This document shows positions 1 through 9,796 of a stretch of DNA of 64,000 nt, piece after piece (the stretch's first letter is position 1; each line of letters opens with the position of its first letter). A model generated the notes under the pieces. It was not told the origin of the DNA, made no database searches, and saw only the letters and a program-made list of their open reading frames with translations. A program made the position numbers and the translations under genes. Source of the DNA: Tetrahymena elliotti 4EA (lineage: Eukaryota > Ciliophora > Oligohymenophorea > Hymenostomatida > Tetrahymenidae); assembly GCA_000231825.2 (NCBI GenBank), contig JH720303.1, forward strand, positions 1,264,574-1,328,573, given 5' to 3'.

Positions 1-1877
1 GTTAGAGCTGAAGATGAAGTAAAATGCCTCGCTTTAGGTAGAGATACTCTCACAAAAGTTTTAGGTGATCAAGTACATGCTGTCACTTTCAGAAATCTTT
101 AAAAGTGGGCTTTTGAAAAGAATAATTATCTATAAAAGCTTAATAAAGCATAAATAGATAAGGTTTTAGATGTTATGAAAATTTCCTCATACAAAGCAGG
201 TGATATTATCATGAAGAAAGGTACTGTTGCCAATCAAAAAATAGTAGTTATTATTGAAGGTTCTCTTAAGAAAGCAAAGAGTGGTATGACAGTCGCTTCC
301 AAAGCTTAAGCTTGGGGTGAAGAATATATGCTTGATTAGAATAAAAATAAAACTTTTGATGATGATATTGTTATGGAAACAGATGGTGTTATTGCAGAAA
401 TTACATCTGAAAATTTCGTAGAATGTATTGGTGGTTAATTGGAAGAAATTATTACAAACAACTAAAAAAATTAAGAAGTAATTCATTCAAAATTTTTTAA
501 AATTTTCAAAAAATCAATTCATTCTTTTCATAATAAAGAAAAAAATGCAAAGAGCAGATCAAGCAAAGAGAAAGGAACTTTAAAATATCAGAATGGCTGA
601 ATTAGTTTACATCAAAACTCTTGGTAACAAAAACATTGTTTGTTCTGTCTCTTATGTTGATTATTTTTTAATTATTTATTAGCTTTTGGTTAATTTGGTC
701 CAGTCTATCTAGTTAAAGCAAATTATGATAAAAATTTATATGCCTTGAAGAGTTTCAACAAAGTACAAATATCTGAACAAAGTTTGGAAAAATACATTTG
801 TGTAATAATTAAACGAGATATTAAGAAAAAATTTTAATCAATTTTATTTTTTAAATAGCAAGAAAAAGTTGTACTTGAAATTGTTAACTTCCCATTTATA
901 ATTTAATATGCCAGATCATTTAAAGATTCATTTGACGTTTACTTCTTAGTTGAGTATGTTAAAGGTATTGAGTTGTTTGATGTAATTAGAGATATTGGTT
1001 TATTAAATACTTATGACTCATAATTTTATGTTGCTTCTATGATTCTTATCCTTGAATATCTCCACCATTAAAACGTTATTTATAGAGATATGAAACCTGA
1101 AAATATTATGGTTGATGAAAATGTAATAAATTAACATTCAATCATTTAATTCATTTAAATTATCTTTTCTATTTTAGGGATATCTTAAGTTAATTGATTT
1201 GGGTACTGCAAAATTCTTAAAAGGAAGACACGGTCTTGGTAATAGAACATTCACTATTATAGGTACTCCTCACTATATGGCTCCCGAAATTATCTGTGGT
1301 AAAGGTTACAATTGCTATGTTGATCTTTGGTCTGTTGGTATTTGTCTTTATGAATTCATGTGCGGTATGGTACCTTTTGGTGAAGAAGCTGAAGATCCTT
1401 ATGAGATTTATGAAGATATTATTAAGAAAGAAATTAACTATCCTACCTATTTGAAGGATAAGAAGGCTAAGAAGTTAATGGATCAATTACTCAGTAGAGT
1501 GCCTGAAGTAAGATTAGGTGGTTCATATCAAACTCTTAAATCTAATCCTTGGTTTGAAAACTTTGATTGGGTAATTAAAAATTAGCTAAGCCATTTAAAT
1601 TTATTAAAAAAATAAATTTTAATAATTCATAGGATAAACTTCTTGACAAGGAATTAAAGGGACCCTATATTCCACCTTCAGAGAAATTACTCAGCGACAA
1701 AGACATCAAAGAATTTGAAGAGCACAAAAAATTAATAATAGATGAAATATAAGTAAAATTTTAGCATTAAAATAAAAACATTAAGTTCTTATTTCAATAA
1801 TAAAACAGTAAGAATAAAATGTCAGAGCTATAGAAAAAGACAATAATAATGAAACTAAGTGGGATGAAAATTTCTGA
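1..1877 (+). CDS. cGMP-dependent protein kinase-like (AGC family), 5' end cut off
   Basis: The N-terminal part seen here is the end of a cyclic-nucleotide-binding region (motif GDIIMKKGTVANQ), followed by an AGC-type kinase domain. Kinase landmarks are the ATP lysine in YALKSF, the catalytic loop YRDMKPEN, the metal-binding site as IDLGTAK, and the activation loop/APE as GTPHYMAPE. The C-terminal extension runs to TGA at 1875-1877. Six GT..AG introns restore the frame: 478-538, 624-682, 802-858, 1123-1177, 1571-1632 and 1753-1808. In-frame TAA/TAG are read as Gln. Cyclic-nucleotide domain plus AGC kinase on one chain is the PKG architecture, which phosphorylates Ser/Thr on cGMP binding. Two oddities: the glycine-rich loop reads AFGQFG, with Ala for the first Gly, and the DFG motif is DLG. 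The gene starts upstream of the window. PKA-type kinases are excluded by the fused nucleotide-binding domain. Confidence 0.93.
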
Positions 1878-2513
1878 AAACAACATACAAATGCATGCAT
1901 CTTAGATATTTATTATTAAACCTATATCTCAGCTTAATCAATTTATAAAAATCCCCTTATATAAAATATTCAACACTAATACATTTTATTTTTAAATAAT
2001 GTTTATTCTTCTTCTCACCTACTACTTGAGAAGGTTCAGCTGAAAGAAGTTTCACAAGAATTAATTTGATTGAAAAAATAAAAAATAAGCCAGCATCATT
2101 CTTTCTTAGTTAGTTAATTACTTGCAAGTAGAATTCAAGAAAAAGCCTTGAGTTATTTATTATTTGCACTATAAATTTATTAAATAAAAATTAAAGCCGA
2201 AAAAACGGTAAAAATTTACTGTTATCTTAAATAAATATAAAATGTTTCATTAAATATTATCAATTAAAATATATAAACAAACTATTTCTCCATTACCTAC
2301 ATACATATATACCTACTTACCTATTGTAACTTTTTCCTAATTTACCTTTGTTCGGAACTAATTTCTTTAAAAATTTAAAACTATATATTTCATTCATTTG
2401 ACACATAAAATATTAACTGTTTGTTTAACTTTTTATTCAATACAAAATAAATTTTTATATAATAATAAAATATAGAGTAAATATTGATATTAACTTATTT
2501 AATCTTCATAGCA
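1878..2513. other. Convergent intergenic spacer
   Basis: AT-rich spacer between the 3' ends of the kinase and the OXA1-like gene. I see no open frame with coding character. It holds a small hairpin (CTTCTCA/TGAGAAG arms, 2011-2033) followed directly by the palindrome TTCAGCTGAA (2035-2044), probably in 3' untranslated sequence. Confidence 0.5.
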
Positions 2514-3710
2514 TCAGTATTTTTTTATGAAGTCTTTTGGAAAACAAAATTTATTTAATATTTCTTATTCTTTATATTTATTTTGCCTTTTCTTAAGTGC
2601 TTGTATAAATAAATGGGTACTTACTATTCCTATATACCCTACTAGATAATTAGCAGGAAAGAAAATAGAAAAAAGACCAGAGAAGAATGCTAAGTTAAAC
2701 ATCTTTAACTTATTTGGATCATTTCTAACGTGAATTAGCATTGGATGAGAGCTATGTTTAAGTAGAGAATAATTTAAGATAATTATGCTTATTGGAAATA
2801 AAAACATTGGGTCATAAGTAGCTATATTTTCCATCCAAAATAATGTTTCTAAATTAAAAAAAATCTGTTATAAGAGCGGTTAAATAAAATTTAAAGTTAA
2901 AACATTAAATTAATTAATTACCTTATGTAAATCCTTCAAATTAATGTGAATGTTGAGTTATATGATTAAGTGCTCTATAAAACGAAAGTATAAAATAACT
3001 CTATTTATTTAAATGAAAAGAATCTTTGCAAAAATTATTAATAAAAATAAACAAATTACATTGATTCCTTAGCTGACCAAGGAATTCAGATTATAAAACT
3101 TCTTCAATTGATCAGAGTCCTTTTATTCTAATGACTAAATTTGAATGAATTAGCTTTATTTCAATAAATTTTAATTTATTTTACATAGAATTAAACATCT
3201 TTTAAAAGATCTTTAAGAAAAACTTCATTGATGCCTTTTTCAATTAACCTTTCTTCTTTATGCTTTACAGGAAATTTCTATTTATAAATTGTAAATTAAA
3301 AACTTAACAAATCAAACAAATACAAACAAAATCATTTATTTTATTCTAAATTTTTGTGGTTTAATTTTACGTTAACAACAAACTTAGTTATTTCAAATCC
3401 TAATCTCAATCCTATTGATGCAATAAATATAGAGGAGCTCCATGGCATCATTAAATCAAAATGAATTAATTTTATACATTCCTTTTTATTTATTTAAGTA
3501 AAAAATATGCTTATAAATTGCATAATAATAATGTATGTATAAAAATATTACAATATCAAAATTTATCAGCGAATTCACCGCGAAAGAGTCAATAGGTCTA
3601 CCCAATAGACTATTGTAGTGATAAATATTTTTGGAATTTAATTTTCTAGATGATAGTTTTAAGATAGTTTTGTTCAAAATCATTTTCTTTATAGCTTTAA
3701 GGAATTTCAA
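2514..3710 (-). CDS. OXA1/COX18/YidC-type mitochondrial inner-membrane insertase
   Basis: Six exons (3710-3552, 3481-3371, 3277-3185, 3134-3060, 3000-2922, 2848-2514) join to 284 codons (283 aa plus stop). The first exon is basic and Ser/Lys-rich (MKFLKAIKKMILNKTILK), as in a mitochondrial targeting sequence. Next come the first membrane segment with the family signature MPWSSSIFIASIGLRLG, a charged matrix loop, FILSFYRALNHITQ, the motif FWMENIATYDPMFLFPIS (compare the FW.DLT..DP..ilP motif of Oxa1/YidC), and last membrane segments around FFPANYLVGYIGIVSTHLF. The family inserts proteins such as cytochrome oxidase subunits into the inner membrane. The short length and lack of a long basic C-terminal ribosome-binding tail suggest COX18 rather than OXA1, but I cannot decide between them. 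Assignment rests on recalled motif similarity, not a search. Confidence 0.82.
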
Positions 3711-4249
3711 AAAAAAGCAATTTTTTTAGTGTTGTTTGGGTATATAATAATGTTTAAAAGTAAATAACACTTTTTGTGATGAGAGATAGTTTAATTATAA
3801 TAAAAATATTTATACATAAATATTATCCAAGTATTTTATAGGGTTTTAAGTTATTAATTTAAAATAGAAGCACTGAGAGAGATGTTATTTTATTTATTTA
3901 TTTTTAAATTATTTCTACTTAAAAGTTAATTACAAATTCATATGTAGAAATAAATATATTCATTTAATACATTTAAGTGTTATAATATTAAATTATTTAT
4001 TAATTTTTATTTTATTTTTTGCAACAATTTGATGCTGATTATTAGTCATGGTTATTAATAAATGAGGATTTATTTAGGTTTTAATCAATCCATTTTTTTT
4101 TCTGTGAAATCAATCTCCATTATGATATTATTAGATTCTATTAAAATATTATAAAATAAATTTAGCTTTAGCTAGATGAATAAATTTAATATAAATAGAG
4201 GAAGATATAAAACCAAAATAGCTTAAATTAAACTATTATGGTATGTATA
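3711..4249. other. Upstream spacer of the OXA1-like gene
   Basis: Very AT-rich with homopolymer runs. It must contain the promoter of the OXA1-like gene, but no recognisable motif was found and no frame looks coding. Confidence 0.4.
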
Positions 4250-4330
4250 AATGAATCATCAGGTTCTTGGTTATTCTCACAAACGAAAAGTCGTTTCAGA
4301 AGGCGTCCTAAGAAATATCATCAGTAAGCT
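4250..4330 (-). ncRNA. Candidate box C/D snoRNA with two guide regions
   Basis: On the minus strand, in order: box C (cTGATGA, 4318-4324), box D' (CTGA, 4296-4299), box C' (TGTGAGA, 4275-4281) and box D (CTGA, 4259-4262), within about 70 nt. Outer flanks AATGAA and TTCATT can pair as a terminal stem. Between D' and C' the arms AAACGA/TCGTTT can fold, bringing the inner boxes together. The stretch before box D, AACCAAGAAC, is complementary to GUUCUUGGUU, which resembles a conserved 18S rRNA segment. The stretch before D', CTTAGGAC, is complementary to GUCCUAAG, a conserved large-subunit rRNA segment. Both rRNA matches are from memory. The RNA lies in a spacer, not an intron, so it would need its own promoter. 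The overlapping plus-strand frame (MNHQVLGYSHK...) has no recognised similarity. Exact ends are approximate. Confidence 0.65.
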
Positions 4331-4570
4331 TCATTTATTATTTGCACTTTCTCATGAATTAATGAGTAAAAGAGTACAATTTATCTTCCTCTAATTTGAA
4401 AAGATGAATAATTACCTTATTTTGAGAAAAAGATGAGATCTTTGTTTGTTTATGGTAGCATACATATTTATCATTCTTATGTCAATCTAATTCTTTAATA
4501 AAAGCAAATTTAGTAAAAGAAAAAAATAAAATTTTGTTCAAGAAATTATATATATAGAAGTATATATATA

Positions 4571-4596
4571 TATGATAGTAACTTGTTACTATCATA
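4571..4596. repeat. Perfect 12-bp inverted repeat with 2-nt loop
   Basis: TATGATAGTAAC, then TT, then its exact complement GTTACTATCATA. It follows a TA dinucleotide run (about 4548-4570) and overlaps the stop codon of the small minus-strand gene at 4592-4594. In RNA it would be a strong hairpin at the 3' end of that gene. In DNA it could extrude as a cruciform. Confidence 0.85.
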
Positions 4597-4856
4597 AACT
4601 AAGAAAATGAGTTTATTCTGCTAAGTCAGTAGGGGAAAGAAGGTTGTTTTCAAATATTTTTTCAAGAGAGTTATAATCAGCGTTTCTAATCTCATCATCA
4701 GCAGAATAATTTTCCATTTTATTTCTTAGTTTTTTTTGTTTAAGATGATGTATTGTTAGTTTTTAAATTATGAATATGAATTTTCTACCTTTTCACAAAA
4801 TTGAAGTGAAACCTAAATCCTTTCTAGAAGTTGAAGAAAGTTAGGACTTATTTCAT
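4592..4856 (-). CDS. Small spliced protein of unknown function (66 aa)
   Basis: Exon 1 (4856-4789) begins MKQVLTFFNFQKGFRF. A 64-nt GT..AG intron (4725-4788) follows, and exon 2 (4724-4592) encodes NKMENYSADDEIRNADYNSL and onward to TGA. The two exons join in phase (68 + 133 nt = 67 codons). Codon choice in exon 2 (GCT, GAT, AAC, CTT, GAA) is like that of real neighbouring genes and unlike the flanking DNA. The short basic/aromatic N-terminus could be a mitochondrial signal; this is inference. The open frame continues upstream of the chosen ATG through KCEELINITIKQR, so a further 5' exon is possible. Alternatively the intron lies in the 5' UTR and translation starts at MENY. No family recognised. 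Confidence 0.45.
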
Positions 4857-5449
4857 TGTGTTTTTCTGATCATCTGTTACTAAAAGCTAAGAGATTCTTT
4901 GCTTTATAGTTATGTTTATTAGTTCTTCACATTTTTTTTTAATTAGTTTTTTTTATTTTTAATTATTTTTTATGAAGAAATAAAGCAAAAAGTAAACGAT
5001 TTGAAAACGTTAAGATACGAATTTTGTATTGAAAGTAAATTTAACTTTATTGGAGCTTTAAGCAAATTAATTGAATTTATATTAATTCATACGAAAGCAA
5101 ATATAATTCGTGTTTTCTTTTTTACAAAGAATAATAACAACACTATTATTCTATCTTTCCACAACTTTCTTTTTCAAATCTTTACATGGCATTGAAACTT
5201 AAAATGTTTTAAATTATTAGAACAACTTTTTTGTCCTGATACAATTTCAATATAAACTTTAATATAATTTATAAATTATTAAATTTTAATAAAAATATTA
5301 GACTTTTAAATAAAATTAAAAAATGAGATTAAAATATTTGACATGAAATTTCAAGAAAATAAAAATAGCTTAAAAATATTTTTGTTTTTAAAATTGTATC
5401 TTTAACTTTAAAATAATATGAATTTATTAGATAGAAGATGATTTGATTT
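4857..5449. other. Spacer upstream of the small gene
   Basis: AT-rich. The minus strand is open for some distance upstream of 4856 (see the small gene), so part of this may be an undetected 5' exon or leader. A plus-strand open stretch at 5001-5195 has no ATG and looks like chance. Nothing else seen. Confidence 0.35.
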
Positions 5450-7234
5450 TCACATATATAATAATGGGAAATAATTTTTAAATAATTTTTCTGATTCTTC
5501 ATACACTTTTGGTAGGGACAAGCTTCCTGGGAATATCATAATTACTACACGAGAAACATTTTTATAGCCATAAATCCAAACATTTGATGACTTGCATAGT
5601 AGTTGGCTTGAAGAATTATTTAAATTATCATTTTATAGCTAATTATAAACATTTGTTATTGTGTCAATCTCTTGCTGCAGAAATTAATTAAGATTATGTG
5701 GATTCGATATTTTTGTAGCTATATTCATATGATTAAAATAAAGGTATTTGTAACTTTCTTCTTTTTTTGTTTATTCATAAATAGCTTTTTCGATACGAGA
5801 AGCTATCTTTTCGCAATTACGAGATATTGATGTATTCATCTCAATAAGTTTTTCCTTTTGAATTTCTTAATTAGCATCGTAGAGCATAAGAATCATAAGC
5901 TGTCTTTCGTAATATAGATTCATCTAATATTTCTCAGTTTATCCTTAGCTTCCTCTTAAAAATATATTCTAAAGGTTTACAAGTTCAGAAGGTTTCAATT
6001 TTTGGCTATCTACAGAAGGGATAAATTAACCACTTATGTTTTATGCTACTCCTTATTAATGAAGATTTTATTGCTTTTAAACTCCTAGACGATGAGAGTT
6101 AAAAATATGACCATAAAATAATTCTTCATTATCAGATATTTCCTAAAGAAATGAAAACTTACTCTGCACTTTTCTGTCACTATAAATAAATGGCTTATCC
6201 AAAGAATATAAATACTCATAAAGAGAGAAGGCTTTATCATGATTTAATGTACTATAAATGAAGTAGCCACTGAAGTAAATAGAGTAATGCTTTATCCTGT
6301 TATCTATAGTACTTAAAATATTAATAAGGCTCTATAAAGTTAAGAAAATATTCCTTTCGATAGGAGCATATTGGAAACCTTAAAATTAGTAACGCAAAAC
6401 ATTCAAAGATTTATTTAACTCATCTCCATTTAAATCCAAATATCTTAATATATATTGATCCATGAGATTGATAAATGCTCTTTTATCCTAATTAATATGA
6501 ACACTCATTTCACTGAAAAACATCCAAAATGTTTCATAAAAATGACGCAAAATATTTTTAATGTGGCTCTCTGTTATTCTATGATCAATAAACTAACCAG
6601 TCTATTCAATATTGTAGGTTTTTTCTTCACTATGTTGTTATAAAACCATATCACATCCTTCAAATTTTGCAAACACAATATATAACCAAATATTTTCTTC
6701 AACTTCTTCTTAAGCATGAATATACTTATCAAAAATAGTTATTTAAAAATTCTTTCCTTTAACAAATGGTTTTTTTTGTGCTTCTTAAGGAGGCTAATCT
6801 TATGCTTATTAATTCTAATTCTATTCATTTTAATTTTTTTGCTCTTCGCCTAAATGTTTATCATCAGAAAGTAAATCAATTTACTAATTAGATTAATCTT
6901 AGCTTGGCTATTTGTTTAACAATAAGTCAAGTTTATCTTCATTGCTATCTTCATCTATTCCATTGAAAAAGCTATTCCAAAACTAAAAGTTACCCTCTGC
7001 TAATCCTACGTGGTTTCTTTTTTCTTAAATAGGAGTCTGAGATGGGTAATAAAATATAAGTTTTGCATCTTGGATTTCTTCTTCAGATGGTTTTTTTACA
7101 GCAGGTACTAAACTTGGGTTATAAATCATAACACTTTATATCTTCAAATCATAAAATCCTAGCTAATATGGTATATTTTAATTTGCTGAATTTTAACCAC
7201 CAATTGATGGCATGCTAAATAAGTTAGAAGCCAT
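5450..7234 (-). CDS. CCZ1: CCZ1, subunit of the MON1-CCZ1 Rab7 exchange factor
   Basis: One uninterrupted frame of 595 codons with many TAA/TAG glutamines and a TGA stop at 5450-5452. The N-terminus carries the CCZ1 first-longin signature: a short beta strand (VMIYNPSLV), then AKLIFYYPSQTP and RNHVGLAEGNFQFW. A Q-rich linker, then EENIWLYIVFAKFEG, match the family pattern of an NVGL/GLaE motif before the 'eenfWm' strand. Later parts (FYETFWMFFSE, SGYFIYSTL, LYEYLYSL) fit the following longin segments. CCZ1 pairs with MON1 to activate Rab7 on late endosomes, vacuoles and phagosomes. It is divergent from the TMEM17-like gene, 830 bp away. It is one of few intronless genes in the window. Assignment rests on recalled motifs. 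Confidence 0.82.
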
Positions 7235-8064
7235 TTTTGCTATTAATAAAACTTTTAGAAAATTGATAAAAAATTTTATTTAATTGACTAAATAAATTAA
7301 AGATTTATTAATTAAAAATCCTATATTCGAAATAGTATCCGATTTACTAATGACGAGAGTTCCAATCAAACATAATAATAATTAAACCTAATCATAAAAT
7401 TTTTAACATTTTTATTACCAAAACAAAAAAGCTAAGAATTAAATTTCAAAATATCTTAGGAAAGATTTTATCATAATTTCTGAGATAGATTGGTTTAAAT
7501 AATAATAGGTTTAATAATAAAAAACATGTTTTTATTTACACTTTGTTAAGATATAATAAAATAGAACGACTATTGTTCATTATTTTATCAAACATGTTTT
7601 AAAGCTTTTTATCATAATCCAATAAAAATACTTATTCTTTTATTCTTTTTTATTCTTGGAAGTAAAAAATTATTGCAACAACTTTGTTAGTTTTCTTAAA
7701 AGAATTTGAAGAAAAATATAAATATTTAAAATATTTTTTGTGAATGAAGAAATTATCAACAAAAAATAGAAAAATATAAAGGATTTATTTAGAAAAGTAT
7801 CAGTGAATAGTTGATTTAAATATTTGTTTTTAATTAATCAGTGAAGAATAAACAAACCAATTTTGAAAATCTGTAAAAAATTTAAATTTATTTATGTGAA
7901 TACTAAATAAATAAATTACAAAGATATATTACAAAATTTATTTATTATAAATAGTTTTTTCATAAATCATTTAAAGAAAGCAAAGTATTATTTTTCTACA
8001 AGCAACCATTTTAAAGATTAATTTGTTACAAGCATTATAGTGAGATACTCTAATCTATAGAATT
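7235..8064. other. Divergent promoter region (CCZ1 / TMEM17-like)
   Basis: 830 bp between two divergent start codons. AT-rich with poly-A/T runs and no coding frame. It should hold both promoters, but no specific element was recognised. Confidence 0.45.
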
Positions 8065-9275
8065 ATGATGTAAGAACGCAATAATACGGGTTTAAACGAC
8101 AATTAGGAAGAAGCTTTAAATAAAACAGATGAGAACGTTTCATAAGTTTTAAAAAAGGATTCAAAAAAGGAGAATTAGATTTAGTAAGTAAATATAAAAT
8201 ATCATTCAATATATACATCATGCAGATATGCTAAACCCAATCCAACATAGTTCAGAGGTATAGTTATTATTAATAAATGTCTATTAAATAATTAAGCTTT
8301 TATTACTTTAAAATAAAGAATAAGCAATTGTTTCTAGTTTGTTTTTATAAAAGCTAATGTATTTTAACTCCTTTTATACATTTGTTCATGCATATTTACT
8401 CTATTTTAGCATCTTTTACAAGGTAAATTTTAAATTAAACTAGATTTTACTACTTCATTTGAAGCTTTACTCAAATTTACTTTAAAAAATCAAATATAGT
8501 TCAAAGTTTGTGATAATATACTTGGCTGTATCATATAATTAGTTATCTTATCTGTATGGGCTCTTTTTGAATTCTTTCGCTTAAATAATGGGTATTCAGG
8601 AAATATTAATGAAACCTTTCCAGAATTTGTTTCCTTCATCTTATTAACTATTGCAAATATTATCCTCACAATCGGTTTTGTTTTGATTGAATAGATTGTT
8701 TTCAAGTTTTTCTTTCCAATAGAAGTAATTTGTGTAGTTATTGAAGTTATATTCTTAGTTCTATAATTGATAGTATGGTAAAATATTATTATAAAATTTT
8801 CAGTTTTTTATTTAAATTAATTCAAATATGTTAAAATCATTTTTATCTTGAAATAGTTTCAGTTCAATAAGCGACATTGTAAAAGCACAACTCTTAAATC
8901 GTAAATATAAAAAGATAAAGCCTAAAGTAAATTTGATAAAGTTAGAAAATTATGTGTTTAAAGATATAAATATTATAGAATATAGAATTAGAACCTATTG
9001 GGTATTATGATGATGAAATAGATGATATAGATGAAAAAAGACCATTTGGAAGACATAATATAAATCAAAGTTATCCAAATGGAGAATTAGTCAGCAACTA
9101 TTAACAATATGAATAAAATGTTTATCAAACCAATCTTAATTAGAATTTCAATTAAAATTATAACAATTATGATTAAAGAGATGTATCTAGAAGAATACCT
9201 GATGAAAATGCAGATCCATAGTAGTATTCAAACTATGCACCTTATTAATATAACTAACCACAAAGAAATTATTGA
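8065..9275 (+). CDS. TMEM17/TMEM216-type transition-zone membrane protein
   Basis: Five exons (8065-8183, 8226-8257, 8465-8777, 8857-8926, 8979-9275) give 276 aa. A polar N-terminus (about 50 aa) is followed by four hydrophobic segments. Between the first two is the Transmemb_17 family signature: FEFFRLNNGYSGNINETFPE, then FVSFILLTIANIILTIGF. The fourth segment is VICVVIEVIFLVLQLIV. The pattern 'E..RL..GY.GN..E..pe...F..Lt' is the hallmark of TMEM17 and TMEM216, components of the MKS/B9 complex that gates the base of cilia. The C-terminal tail (about 100 aa) is acidic then Q/N/Y-rich and probably cytosolic. A minus-strand frame at 8490-8705 is its shadow. Which family member it is (TMEM17, TMEM216, TMEM80) cannot be settled here. 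Confidence 0.8.
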
Positions 9276-9796
9276 TTTCTAAAACTAATTAAATTTTGTT
9301 CTCTTAAAAATCAAACTTTTAATTTAAAATTAAACAAAAGTTAAGAAGATTTTCAGTCCAATTTAAAAAATGTTAATTAAATAAATTTAATAATTTAAAA
9401 TATGGGTGTATAGATACATTTATATATGATCTGTAACCTGTTTTTAAATATCTTAGAATAATTTCATAAAGTAAAAACAGTTTTCAAAATTTTATTAAAT
9501 AAATAATTTAGTTTTTAGAATTAAACATTTTTTTCTCTTTATTTATTTAGTTAATAAAGCTACAAAAAATACATAAGTTTTATGTGATTATGATTAAAAA
9601 TTATTAGAATGAAATCCTTATGCTTACAAAAATTAATTAAATGGTTTAAAAAATTATTTGATTAAATTAAAATTTACACAATTCATTGTCATTTTTAATT
9701 ACATAATAGTTTTTTTAGTGAGAAATGGTTGTTTTTTATTTTAAATTTATAAATTAAGGTAATGAGATAAATAAAACTGAATATTAAAATATTATT
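9276..9796. other. Convergent intergenic spacer
   Basis: AT-rich sequence between the 3' ends of the TMEM17-like gene and HIRA. Nothing recognisable. Confidence 0.45.

Noticed and set aside
2034..2105. Weak minus-strand box C/D pattern (ATGATGC ... CTGA)
   Set aside because: Box C is imperfect, no inner boxes or terminal stem, and the guide stretch matches nothing I recognise in rRNA.
5001..5195. 64-codon plus-strand open stretch
   Set aside because: No ATG at the start, composition like random AT-rich DNA, no splice partners or similarity.
8490..8705. 71-aa minus-strand ORF
   Set aside because: It is antisense to the membrane core of the TMEM17-like gene, whose plus-strand reading has family motifs and phase-correct exons.
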